NCBI GenBank assembly: GCA_021397835.1
Contig: JAJFZO010000645.1
Location: 1,674,001-1,738,000 of the forward strand
From: Moringa oleifera
Lineage: Eukaryota; Streptophyta; Magnoliopsida; Brassicales; Moringaceae
Direction of reading: 5' to 3'
DNA: 64,000 nt
A model generated the notes under the pieces. The model did not search any database. It saw nothing but the letters and a program-made list of their open reading frames with translations, and was not told the DNA's origin. Below, in pieces: positions 12,660 through 24,700 of the stretch; position 1 is the stretch's first letter; every line of letters begins with the position of its first letter. A program made the translations under genes and the position numbers.

Positions 12660-13896
12660 CTAAAGTCTTCGTATTCACTGCAGACGTTGCAGTCATCCAG
12701 CCTCCTGCATGACACTTTCAGTTCAAGGCAGCTTCTGTTGACAAAACAATTGAAGCTGTAAAATGATATTTCCAGTCTAATTTTGTAAAAAGAAAATTAT
12801 GCCCATCGATCCTTGATGAAAATCTATTTTATTTTGTTGAAAGTTTCTTGGGAATCATCCTTTGATTGATTGAGCTAATCTTTTATCCAGCCATCATCAA
12901 CCAGTGAAATTCAACTATTTTCGATATGGAAGTAAGCAGTCCAAAGGAAAGCAGACACTTCGGAATCCTGAAAGTGAAAGAATCATCTTCACAACATGAA
13001 ATAAAAATATTAAAATCATTCATTTTAACATAAAAATATCATAAAATTTTAATATTTAACAAATTTGCATCTAAAATTTTTCATAGATATATCATCACAA
13101 AGAATTTCTAAATCATTTTAATACTGAAAATATATATATTTTAAATTTAAAATATTAAAAAGCATTTAAATTGTAAAAATAAATTTAAAATAAAATAAAT
13201 AATTCATTTAAAATATTTAAAAACATTTCAACAACAAAAATATTTTTAATTTTTTATAATCATTTAAATAAAATAAAATTAAAAATAATTTATCAGTTTT
13301 TAATATAAAAATTAAATTGATAAAATAAAACTTTACCTTTTATTTTATGAATCAATAGAAAACCTAAACATCTTTGGAACATTTCACACAACCATATAAA
13401 TTGTAAGATGTTGGCTGCCGCTGCAAACAATCAAATTCCAAGGCTGATTCTTGGCATGAATGAAATTTACTTCATTGCGCTATCATATTCAACATTAAAC
13501 CACCATCCTAAAAATAAATCATAACAAGAGGAAACAGACAGACATCGCAAACGGCATTGATTTCATTAAAGTAAACTATGTCATCCGACCAGCCAAACCA
13601 TGGGAGACATAACATTTAACTAAAATGATCTTCAAACCTCCATTACCCAAACCATAAGAAAGTATCTTTCACCAACTCAACCAATCACAACAAAGAAGTC
13701 TCCTGATTGTGGTGAAACAAAGGACACAATAAAAAAAAATAAACATAGATTGAAGAAGGAAAAAGAAAAAAGAAAAAATCTCAGTCTCATTTAAAATCTT
13801 CAGAACTCAACAGAGACATGCAAACTTGAATCCAATCCTTGACATTCTGGCCAATTATATTCCCATTCCTAGCTGCATCTGAGTGATTGATTGTAC
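12660..13896. other. Spacer between convergent genes
   Basis: 3' flank of the membrane-protein gene on the left and of NTF2 on the right. It has an AT-rich core at about 13,010-13,330. No gene seen. Confidence 0.5.
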
Positions 13897-15890
13897 TCAA
13901 GCATAGTTCAACCTGAATATGTCATTCAACACATAGAAGCTTCCCTGTGGTGTTGGCATCAAATGGAACATCTGGGAGAAGAAACCATCAACATACATGA
14001 TAAGAAAAGAGGAGATAAAACAAGAAGATAGAAAACTGAAATCATTGTAGATAGAGAATATAGATTCAAAAACATTTGAAAACTAAACACGAGAAGTTCT
14101 ACGCATGACAAAACATGAAAAAAAAAACCACTTAAGAGGATAGTTTATGAGAAGAGTCTTGAGTCTTAAGTGGATTTTGCTAAATCCTGCATAAAACCAT
14201 CTTACATGTTTATGAGAGATGCAAAATTAGCAAATAAGAGGATAGTTTATGAGAAGAGTCTTGAGTCTTAAGTGGATTTTGCTAAATCCTGCATAAAACC
14301 ATCTTACATGTTTATGAGAGATGCAAAATTAGCAAATCTTTAATTAACTGGCCGATTAACCACCACACAGATAGGATTCACTGGAACTCATGCAGTACAA
14401 CTAGCCAGGTAACCACGACAAACATATCATTATAACAGTCTAGATATAAACCAGTTATCCATTACAAGTGCATGTATGCCACAAGAAAGTAAAAATTTAT
14501 ATAAAAAAAAAAATCCCAACTAACCATCAGACAAACCAACTGTAGGATCTTTTCCACATTGACAATCATTCAATTCAATGCAACCTTCTGTGAGCTTCAT
14601 TTCAAGACACATCATTCATGGATTACAGCAATCAGTTCCAAAATTCTACCATAAGGTTAAGGAATGCATGGCTTACTTGCAGAACCTACAGTTCTACATT
14701 TTTAAAGCATGTTAGGAAGAAAAAAGGGTGCAGCTAAAACACCTGTTCAAGAATAACATCCCCTCGTGACATACCAGTTATTGAATCTAATATGAAAAAC
14801 ACGTTACATTTGCAAAACGACACTAAATTCAGAGCAACATTTCTAGACAGGTAAGTCATGTGACTAAAGCATCTCCCAGTTACTTAAGACTCAAGAGAAT
14901 GACATCAACAAGGTAATTGTTCGTGAATACAACAGGAAACTCGGTATGAACATAACTTGAAAACAACCAATCTCTTTAAGTTTTCACGAAACTTCTCTTT
15001 TTTTTCTTTTAAACAGAAATTTGCACAACAATTCAGATGATTTCAACAACATTTGATACACATAATGTGAAGAAATACAAAAAATAAACCCCAGATCTAT
15101 CAGAAAAGACACAGGTTAAAACCACATTTAAACAAACCAAACAAGAAAACACACCTAATCAAGTACTCAAACCCCTAGAAATGAGATAGCAAAATCGCAT
15201 TTAAATCCAAGACCACGATTGCACAGTATATCCAGAGATGAACCCCACATCATTAAAGACAATTATCTTCAATTCACCTTACTTACAGATCGACGACGTC
15301 CATCCCCGATAACCCAAAAAGATCCCATCCTAATGATACCCGCAACACGCTTATAAAGTACTTAGGCATTCACATATACATACAGAAGCCTAATATCAAA
15401 GCAAAACGAGCAATCCCCCATAACGAATAGCAAATCGATCCACACATACCCCAAGACCCTAAAACCCTAACAGACACGATCTGACAATTTCCCAACAATC
15501 AAGCAGATCACAACAAAATAAATTCAAAACTGCAAATGATAAAACAATTAAACACGCGTATATGAGTGTTTCCACATATACGTATTGAGAGACCTGGCTG
15601 AACTTGAGGGCATGCTGCTCGCCGGCGAGCTGGAGGTTCCCAGAGACGAAAACGAGCATGCCACCTGCAGGGCCAGAGGGCTGGCAATCAACGGTGGAGA
15701 TGTTGTGCTTGCACTGCTGGAAGGGAAGGCTGGTGAGCTTGGCGACGATGTTTTGAGACCCTTGGATCTTCTGACCCTCGAAGGTCAACATGGAACCCTC
15801 CTGATACAAGTTGGCCAATCCCGCACGATTGGCATCGAACGTGGTGTAGTAGTGCTCGACGAATGCCTTTGCCAATGAGTCAGGATCCAT
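13897..15890 (-). CDS. NTF2A: Nuclear transport factor 2
   Basis: Carries Ran-GDP into the nucleus and so maintains the Ran gradient for nuclear import; acts as a homodimer at the nuclear pore. Exons 15,890-15,594 and 13,971-13,897 join in phase 0 into 123 residues, the usual length of a one-domain NTF2. Visible signatures are MDPDSLAKAFVEHYYTTFD at the N-terminus, LYQEGSMLTFEG, and the C-terminal FYVLNDIFRLNYA. The start chosen is the conserved MDPD methionine. An in-frame ATG 61 codons upstream (16,073) has no stop in between (see findings). The 1.6-kb intron contains a perfect 102-bp tandem duplication. Confidence 0.95.
14133..14336. repeat. Perfect tandem duplication, 2 x 102 bp, in the NTF2 intron
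   Basis: 14,133-14,234 and 14,235-14,336 read the same throughout, each beginning TAAGAGGATAGTTTATGAGA. I saw no difference between the copies, which points to a recent event or an assembly artefact. Confidence 0.95.
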
Positions 15891-16293
15891 TTGATTGCTC
15901 TCGCTTCGCTTTTCTCTTACTCTGTGTAGGCTTTGCTCGTCAGGCTTACGCGAGAGAAGGACAGCACCAGAGAGGGCAGAGTTAGCGCCAGCCAGAAGGG
16001 TTTTATTTGAGAGAACGAAAAGGCGAGAAATGGAGAGATTTTGTTGTCTGCAACAAGAGTTACCTATTATCATGACATCAGTCGGCTAGATTTCGATCAG
16101 ACAGATCACGAGAGCCGCTGATCGCCTATCATGAGCGTTCATTCTTGTGTAGACCACCATTACGATCTGTGAGTCTGCGTGAATGCAACGCTGCGTTAGA
16201 TGATCGATCATTTTCGCAAAAATGAAATTAATATTTTAATAAATTATATTCTCTTGAATTTCACAGTAATTAAAGAAAGACCTTAATCAGAAT

Positions 16294-16301
16294 AAAAAAA
16301 A
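16294..16301 (-). terminator. Pol III terminator of the tRNA gene
   Basis: A run of eight A on the plus strand gives T8 on the tRNA strand, nine bases past the discriminator base. Confidence 0.8.
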
Positions 16302-16309
16302 TTAAATAT

Positions 16310-16391
16310 CGTCGACAGCAGGGTTCGAACCTGCGCGGGCGAAGCCCAACAGATTTCAAGTCTGTCTCCTTAACCACTCGGACATATCGAC
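16310..16391 (-). tRNA. tRNA-Ser (anticodon UGA)
   Basis: On the minus strand the 82 bases fold into a type II tRNA. The 7-bp acceptor stem is GTCGATA with TGTCGAC (one G-T pair), followed by discriminator G. The D-loop reads CGAGTGGTTAAGGAG. The anticodon stem-loop ACAGATTTGAAATCTGT holds TGA. The variable arm TGGGCTTCGCCCG forms a hairpin. The T-arm has GGTTCGAACC, which is also the B box. There is no intron. A T8 terminator follows. The long variable arm and G73 are serine identity features, so it should decode UCA and wobble codons in the cytosol. Confidence 0.97.
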
Positions 16392-17853
16392 TTCTTGCTG
16401 AAACGAAACATAAACATTATGTAAATTATAAAATTTAAGTAATTTTGCTAACTGCCCAAGTTGATGCTAAGCCTAAGTCTGATGATCATAATTTGATGCC
16501 AGTAGGCGAATTGAATAAAAATTGATTTTTTTAATCGAATCAAATTATTAATTGTGATTTTAATTTTAAATCAAATTTATTAAGGTTTGATTATAGTTTT
16601 TTTTTATTTACAAATTGCAATTTAAATCCATAGTTTTTTCAAGTTTTGGTTATATTTTAGAAAAAAATTTTAAAAAACACTTAATTATTTATTTAATTAA
16701 TATTATTTAATTTTCAAATGTTTTTCAAGAGAAACAGGGAACATCACTTAGATGAAAGGAAAATGTGATAAGAAAATAAATATTTATTTGTTCAACTTTC
16801 TTACATGTAACTTAAATTTTCAATACACACCATTTAAACTTTTGATCTCCAGTTGGAGAGTGCAAATTATTAACATCAAAGGATAATCTACATAATTTCT
16901 TTATAATATTTAACACCATCGTTCTTATTTTAATAAATAATTATTTCATTAATACTATTAAAATTTAAAATTATAGAAAAAAAATTAAAGAAATTTAAAA
17001 TTAAATTTTTTTGAAATAAACTTTAATTTGATTTTAAACTCAATCTTAACCAAAATTCAAACTTATAATAATTTCAATTCTTCTCCTCCCTAGCACTTAA
17101 ACCAAAGAATCAAAATGAAAATTAAACCAAACTAAAATCGTGATCACCAATAAATCAAAACTTTAAAAACAAATTAAAAAATGAAGAAAGAAAATGCAAG
17201 TGAGAGAAATACTTATCAATCATGTTTATTCAAAGTGACAATATACAGAGGCCCCTATGCTACATTTTGTTGCAAGGAAGCTATCTATCAGGGTAATTTC
17301 CGACTAAATCAATCTTCTATGATACAAACAATAGTACTCAGAGAAAGAGCAGCTGTTTTTGATCTGTCACTAGCTTTATTGCTACATGAGCTTTCTATGA
17401 TACAGGCAATTAACTGGGTTTCTACCCTCCATTTTGGTGATTCTGAATTCTAAACTCCTATTGTTCCTATGTAAAAAGTTTTTGATTTTGCACAGAAATC
17501 TCGCCGCTACCTCTGATGATCAATTGGCCTGTAAATCAGATCAACTTTACACAGAAAAATGATATGGATCTGCCATCCGGCCTGCAACGCAATCAATATA
17601 AACTCAAACCCAACCAATCAAGCATGGTTTCTATATACACTCTGCCAGTGAACTTATATTTCCCTGCAGAAACGTCAAGAAATGCCAGAGACGTTAACAG
17701 ACTGGTAAATCAATGGTGTTTTGAAGAGTGAATGGTTTCAGGCTAAGTTGGAAGGAAAACTCACTCTTGGGAGGGACGGCAAGGCCATGTAAGAATTCAA
17801 GAGGCATCCAGGAGAACAGCCACTCCTGTTGATGCTTTCAACTCAGCTCCTCT
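16392..17853. other. Spacer between tRNA-Ser and the AHK3 3' end
   Basis: 16,400-17,150 is AT-rich. From about 17,180 composition is ordinary and the last few hundred bases are probably the 3' UTR of AHK3. Short open frames here have no recognisable content. Confidence 0.5.
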
Positions 17854-20800
17854 TTATAGATTTCTATCTGAGGCTGACTGAAAAAAGCGTGCAACTTCCT
17901 GGTATAGTTGCTCAGCTTCGAATGGCTTTGAGACGTATCCATCCATTCCACACCGCAAGCACTCCTCGTGTGTAGCCTGGATCACGTCTGCTGTCATGGC
18001 TAAAATGGGTAAGTGCCAGTTTGAAATGTTCTTGAAGGCTTCAACGGATACTTCACTGTGTTGAATCCGGTTGTTGAAATTGTGTTCCATATCCCGAATT
18101 CTCCTTGTGGCTTCAAACCTGGTAGAAAGGGAACAAACATCCAGCTTAGATTAGGAAACCAATTAACGTTGGATTTACAGATCCATAAGGAGAAGGGCAA
18201 TTCTTCCAGCTCCATAAGAACAATTAAGAATGCCATACCCATCCATTTCTGGCATCTGGATATCCATGAAGCAAGCATCGAAGTTGTGGGGTGGTTCAAG
18301 CATCGAAATTGCCTTCTTCCCGCTCTCAGCACAGACCACTTCAGCTCCGTACTTTTTCAAAGCACCAGCAGCCACGGTAAGGTTCACATTATTGTCATCT
18401 ACGATCAGAATTTTTCTCCCACGAAGAAGACCGCGGAGGGACAAGCTGGGAAGCTCTCCATTGCGGGGATTTCCCTTATTTCCAACACCCATGGCTCGTT
18501 GTAGAGATGCAGCCAGCATGCTTGCCCTGAGGGGTTTCATGATGACAGTCGGATTGTCACCACCAGAGGATGGAGAATTTGCTCTGGTAGAGCCAACTGA
18601 ATTGGCCAGCAGGAACAGCTGAAACCCACGACCAATCTTCTGTAGGCATTTGGTGAACAGGGCTGAAATGCTGGAATCCCTGTCCCAAACTTCCTGCTCA
18701 ACAAGAACCATGTCAATAGCTGTGTTCCCACTGCTGATGCTAGCTAAAACTTTATGCAAATCGGGTAATATTTCTACATGAATCCCTAGCCGTTGAATAT
18801 GATATCTCGACACCTTGGCTCTGACTGGTCTGTGGTCTACAATAAATGCCTTCATGCCCTGAAATTCTGAGGACACAGACTGGCTGTTGATTTGCTGGCT
18901 CTCGTACTCTTCTGGATTGGAGCAGCCATTGGTGAAGACAGCTGTAAATGTAAAGGTGGATCCAATCTTGGGTACACTCACAAATCCAATTTCCCCTTTC
19001 ATGAGGCCAACCAAACATTTGCTTATGCTTAGCCCAATGCCAGTGCCTCCATGTGTCCTGGAAATGGACGGACCAACCTGCATAAAAGGAGTGAAAACCC
19101 GAGATTGCGCTTCTACAGGAATCCCTGCTCCCGTGTCCTCAACTGACACAATTAGATTGATGTCAGAAGAAGATGATGACAAAAGGCGAGTAGATCCATC
19201 TTGATTGAAAGTTCTAAATCCTTCCCAACTGCGGCACCTATCAGCTACAGGAAATCCACTCAAGGTGTTCTTCGATGATGATTCTGTCTCAACTTCTATT
19301 AAGTTAACCACCTCCTCAACCAGATGGACAGTGACAAAGATGTGTCCTTTCTCTGTGAACTGCAAGAAGATATATACAGCAATCATCTTTCAAATTGCTA
19401 CTTATGCAAGAAAGACAGGATTTAAATCTCGTGAAAGATTATAGTTTTCCTCTTTGCCTCTAAAATGGTGTAAAACAGAATCAGCATTTTCCTGCTGTAA
19501 AGAATGCATGCACACCTTAATAGAGTTTCCCATGAGATTGGTGATTATTTGTCGAAATCTTCCAGGATCACCTATCAGCATCTCAGGCACCCGATCAGAG
19601 ATGTAAACCGCCAACTGCTCATGCCCACAGATTGATAATACAATTTTCAGAAACTCTTATATTGGAAAATGGAAGTTTAGAGCAGATGCAGATGAGAGTA
19701 GCACGAAGGTTTGGCAAGTCAAAGACATATATTACCTCAACTCCTTTTTCTTGAGACTTTCCAGAGAAGAGCGACAATACATCATCCAAAATTGCCCGCA
19801 GATCAAACCGCACTTCCTCGAGCTCAAGTTTACCTGATTCAATCTTCGCCTGGTCCAGAACCTCATTTATAAGCGAGACTAGGGCTTTTCCACTGGCTTG
19901 TGCAGTTCTGACGTAATCCTGTTGCGTTACATCCAAATCAGTGTCCATAAGCATATGCAACATTCCTGAAAAACAAACAGAATCATGTTATCATCAATCT
20001 GCAAACTATACACTGTGCCGTTATTTCTCTAAATAACAATTAGGTTATGCATAGATATGAGTTAGATGAATGAAGGACAGTTTAACACTCACCAAGAACA
20101 CCATTCATTGGGGTTCTGATCTCATGGGAGACAGTAGCAAGGAACTGCATAACATTGAAATTTGATCAGAACCAGGCATGCAAAATAGAGCAAACTTACA
20201 GCAGAAGTTCAAAAAAGAAAATTGAAGATTTGCATACCTGTGATTTTGCAACATCAGCTGCCTCAGCCTTTTTCTTCAGCTGCTCCATTTTGTGGAAATC
20301 TTCCTCAACTTTGGTAATTCGATTCACGGTTGCATGGAATATATGCGCAATAAGCAATGCAATCACAAGGATGCCGATCGAAGTTGTTATCGATAACCAA
20401 GGCCATGGTGGTTTTTGTTTGAATCTGTGTTAAGAACAAACTTTCAGAACAAATTTGTGGGTCGGGGGAGGGATAAAAGCCTTTTAAACTATTGTAAAAT
20501 CTTCGAACTTATCAGGGTAGATTTCATACCCTCAGATGAATTTACAGGCCAAAAGTAGATGACAAATTTATGGAGAAATTAAGCCAAGAACTAGTCAATA
20601 ACAGAGAAGAATCAACCTGCAACGCATCTCATGCTTTCTGAATGGATCTCCAAAGTTTAGGAGGCTAACATGCTGCATCCCATCATCTGAAACATTTGAA
20701 CCGTACATGCTGATCGGGTGAGAGTCATTGGTAGTATCGTAAACATTCACAAGGATGGTTTGTTTGCTTGCAAGCTGTTGAAGTAACTTCTCTACAAGTG

Positions 20801-22540
20801 ACTCAATATCAAACACTCCACCGAGATACCTGTTTAAGTGGTATACATGATTAGAAAAGATCCAACTGACCGTAACCATGCAAATTAGAATTATGAATGA
20901 GATCGCTTCATCAGAGAACTAGCTGAAGATCTTTTGATATCAGAGAAGAATGTGATCATTATGGCGATTTACATGACCAATTCTAGGGTCCCAATGACCT
21001 CTTTCCTCTCATTCCAACTCATTTGAACATGGGAAGGCTAGAGGCTTCCAAAAGCTATTGTCCCACTAGTCCAGTTATTTTAAGATGGATCAGACAGGGA
21101 AACAGTAGCAATGAAATGCTCAGTATCATATTTGCATACACGATCAGTTACTTACCCATCAGTTGCTTCGATTCTCTCATTTGGAGTCGCATTTGAGGGA
21201 AGATCCTTCTTGTAGACTGCAAATGTCAAGATAACTCCTAGGCAGTTTGTCTTCAGTAACCTGAAAGGAGCAGTTAGAACACCCTTTCCCGATTCTCTTG
21301 CACGCAACACATTTTCACGATCTTCCTGTTGATAAAGAATTAATAACAGAAGATTATAATGGGACACGTTTTGGAAAATTTTGAGAAAAGAAAATCAATT
21401 AAAGGAATAGTAAACTGTCTCTAGAATTTCAGATTCTAAAATGGACATCCATTTATTATAAGCTTGGGAAAAAATCCAGATGAAACTCACTGTTCCTGAA
21501 AGCATGTCAAGAGAAACAACATGGGAAATGGTATCCTGGGCAAAGATGACAGGCGCATACTCTTCCTGAATTGGGGACGGCTCCAATCCTTCTGGATCAT
21601 AGTCATCTTTATGAACTGGGTTTTTTTCCAGGGTATCCATCCTCTTAATGGTCCAGCCCTGTTGCTTCTCAAATTGTTCCCTTTCAGAGTGGAGCACCCT
21701 CACAGCATAGGCCACACCACTTGTCAAAGGCCTCTCAAAAGCTGTTCGTTCCGTGTACTTTGCAAAAGTCCTCTATATGTACTAAAAGTTAGTGATTGGT
21801 TGACTAGAAGCTTATCACTACAGCACATAGATAAAAGAACTAAGATCTGGTTCTCAAGTGAGTTCAGTTGAACTTTCAAATTCACCAAGTTTAACATTTG
21901 AACTAAGAAACAATGCTATTGGGAAAAATATACATTCTTGGTTGAAGAATCAGACAGAAAAACTAGACAATGAAGCAGCATAAGTGGAGAATTATCAACC
22001 TCTACAAGTTCTGATCTGAATTGATGAACTCAAGGGAAGAGATTCATGTACCTGATCAATAGCAGAAGGGTTCTTCCCATGGTGAAAAGTTGAGATCAAA
22101 ATGGACATGGCCTGGACATGGTTCATGCTCACATTAAACTGATCCTGCAACATCCTAGCCCTCTCATCACACATACTTGCTAGGGTTTCTTTCCTTTTTT
22201 CAGTCCCTTGTGAGGTCATGTACCAGAAAGTCCACAAGGACACCATAATCCAGAAAATCACCCAAGTGAATAAGAGCTTTCTCCACCAGGTTTTCCCAAC
22301 TCTCTTAGAGCCGATATACTGGTAGCAGAAATGGTGGATCTTGCAACTACTGCCTGAGATCTTCTCCCAAAACTTGAACCACATCTTATTGCCACCATCA
22401 CCAAGCAAACCAACCTTGGAATCCTTGATACCACCATCAATGAACCAGTTCATAGAAATTACTGATACAATCCAGCAACATAGTATCCAAAGCAGATGCC
22501 CCACCTTTAAACCAAACCCAAATACATGGAGCAGACTCAT
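17854..22540 (-). CDS. AHK3: Cytokinin receptor histidine kinase, AHK3 type
   Basis: Membrane sensor that binds cytokinin through its CHASE domain, autophosphorylates on His and passes phosphate by its own Asp to HPt proteins and type-B response regulators. Ten exons: 22,540-22,052; 21,772-21,491; 21,325-21,156; 20,829-20,617; 20,424-20,238; 20,144-20,093; 19,965-19,736; 19,614-19,516; 19,359-18,239; 18,118-17,854. They join to 1,035 residues, against about 1,036 in Arabidopsis. Membrane segments lie at about 89-109 and 394-417 with CHASE between; a first hydrophobic stretch lies at 15-30. Phospho-acceptor His454 is in [13 protein letters not shown]. The N box has N567/N571, the G boxes are D649-TGAGIP and G678-GTGIG. 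A degenerate receiver starts near 725. The true receiver has DD895-896, D940 ([11 protein letters not shown]) and K1012 (SKPFEAE). No catalytic residue is missing. The first in-frame ATG is used. Confidence 0.97.
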
Positions 22541-24700
22541 CCAAAAGAGTAAATTGAACACCAGTTAACAGGAATAGTATCCGGATGAAGTGGCTCTCAG
22601 TACTTGTTAAACCAGATTAGAATGAGAGAAAGGACACAGAGAGAGAAACCAGGGAGGAAGGGAAGAGAGCGAGCGAGAGAGAGAGAGAGAGAGACCCACT
22701 ATCAAATCAACAGAGTCTGTCCTGTTAAACCCAACATCCAGAAAATCCAAACCTGGAATTAAGAGAAGAAAGAGCAGAAATTGAAGAGGAGCAAAGCCCA
22801 CCTACCTCAAAATTCACTACAAAACAAGAAGATTGAAAAGGAAACGTGGATGGGTAAGAAGATGCTATCTTATCCACCACTATTAGCTACAAATTCAGAA
22901 TGTAAGGAGAGAGGACCCAGGACTGAGGAAGATAAGAAAATTCACAAACCCACCAAAAAGAATCAAAGAATCCCCAGATTCCAGGTTTCTAATGGTAAAC
23001 AGAATTTGATTTTATCCTGTTTGCTACCAACCATAACGCAGAACAAGAAAAATGGGCCAAACCTGACGAACAAAGATTCGAAATTTTAGTTATCAAATCA
23101 GAAAAACAACCTTCCCCCAACAAAGAATCTGAGAAGATATCTAGTTTACAGAGCTCCTTAAGTTCCTGAAATCAAACAAGAAGAAAATCAAGCATGCGGG
23201 TGTTGAAGTTTGACCCAAGAGCTCACCGACCTGAAGAGATTTTAGCTCAGAATCAATACTATAAGGAAGAGTAGAGACAACACCAAAACAAGTTTTAGCA
23301 ATCGCAGTAGGAAAGCAAGAAGTTAACAAGAACGGATTCATGGACATTTAACAAAGAAGAATCTGCGAAAGAAAGATGAGAAAAATATGGTGGTAGAAAA
23401 ATGTCTGCTAGCACAGGCCATTATCTCTATCCATACAATCCACTCCCGAAAAACCCTCATTTTTTTTATTACCCAAAAATATTATAGTAACATTTTCTGT
23501 TGTTTTTAAAATTCTATGAAACAAAAAGAAAAAACAATAATTTGAGCAGCAAAGGTATACTCCCACTCAACCCAAAAATAAAAAAATAAAAAATCACTGC
23601 TTTTTACAACTCTGCTTTGTGTTCGCATCCCTATCCATCCATACCCAAGTAGACAACTTCTACACGCTAAGTCGTTAACTCTTTGCATTTGTATGGCTGT
23701 ACTTTCCCCTGGACAAAAGTACCCATTCCTCTCCAACAAAATTTCAAACCATTGACATCAACCTTTTTCTCCTCCATTGGCATTAGATGCCCCGTACTTT
23801 TCTAATATTTGCCAGGAGAGGACCATAGTCAGAGTTGGTAAAGGCGTAAGGCCCCCATGATAGGAACCTCTCAAGGTTTTATTATGTCTACCCTGTTCTG
23901 GAATCTAAGGCACTGTTTGGTTTCACCTTTTATATCCCTAAGCTTACCTATTATATGTCCATTCATCTTATTTGGATCTCAATTTTTTTTAATACTTAAA
24001 AATAATTAAAATAAACAGAAAAATCTATTTTCTCACTTTTAAAAACGATATGGGTTAATAATTTTAATATTTTTTCTTTTGAATGTGTGACGCACTTTTA
24101 TATTACTAAACAAGTAAAAAAGATGAAGACAGCAAACCCTAGCAATCATAAAATAAACTTTATAGTACATAATGTGGTTGGAACAATCGCACCTTAAGCC
24201 AAGGGGTAATAGGGTTGGAATCTTTTTAGCCTTTTATAATTGTAGTTACCTTAATCAAGCAACAAAAGGAAGTAGTAGTGCCTTTGGACAAGAAACTGGG
24301 TAGGCTTGACAATGGGTCGATAATTCGGGGGTAGTATCGTCAAATGGGACGTGATGGATGTCAGTGGTGCCGAAGGGGAGTACGGAAGAGGAAGAACAGA
24401 TGGCAAAACCGTGAATTTGGTGATAAAGTGGTGGCATAAGTTGAAGGGCACTTTAATCAAGGCTCCCTCTCGAAGTGATTAGGCCATCACTACCCACTTC
24501 TTTTTGGTGCCCTCCGAGAAGCTCTTTCTAACAGCGACGTAGCACGTCAGCAGCCCACCGGTTCTTCTGTCTGCAACCAACAAGATTTCGCAACGTGTAG
24601 AGCCTGTGATGCTTTGCTATTGCTACGTGTCGCTGGTGAGTATTTGATCAAACTATATCATCTCTCCGCCACGTGTACAAAGAGGGGCCACCCTCTCTCT
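22541..24700 (-). promoter_or_regulatory. AHK3 leader and promoter region
   Basis: Ordinary composition runs from the AHK3 start to about 23,400 and again at 23,500-23,930 and 24,180-24,720. The near part is probably the 5' UTR, perhaps with an intron. The far part at 24,480-24,690 is GC-richer and holds several ACGT cores, including CCACGTGTAC at 24,669-24,678. No coding match on either strand. Confidence 0.45.
22675..22694. repeat. (GA)n microsatellite in the AHK3 leader
   Basis: Ten GA units within a longer purine-rich tract, 135 bases upstream of the AHK3 start codon. On the mRNA strand it is a CT tract. Confidence 0.85.

Noticed and set aside
14133..14336. Possible CRISPR-like array
   Set aside because: Only two adjacent identical units without spacers; a simple tandem duplication in a plant intron.
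15585..15878. Open frame on the plus strand opposite NTF2
   Set aside because: It is the antisense shadow of the NTF2 first exon and shows no independent protein features.
18230..18622. Open frames opposite AHK3 exon 9
   Set aside because: Antisense shadows of a conserved kinase exon.
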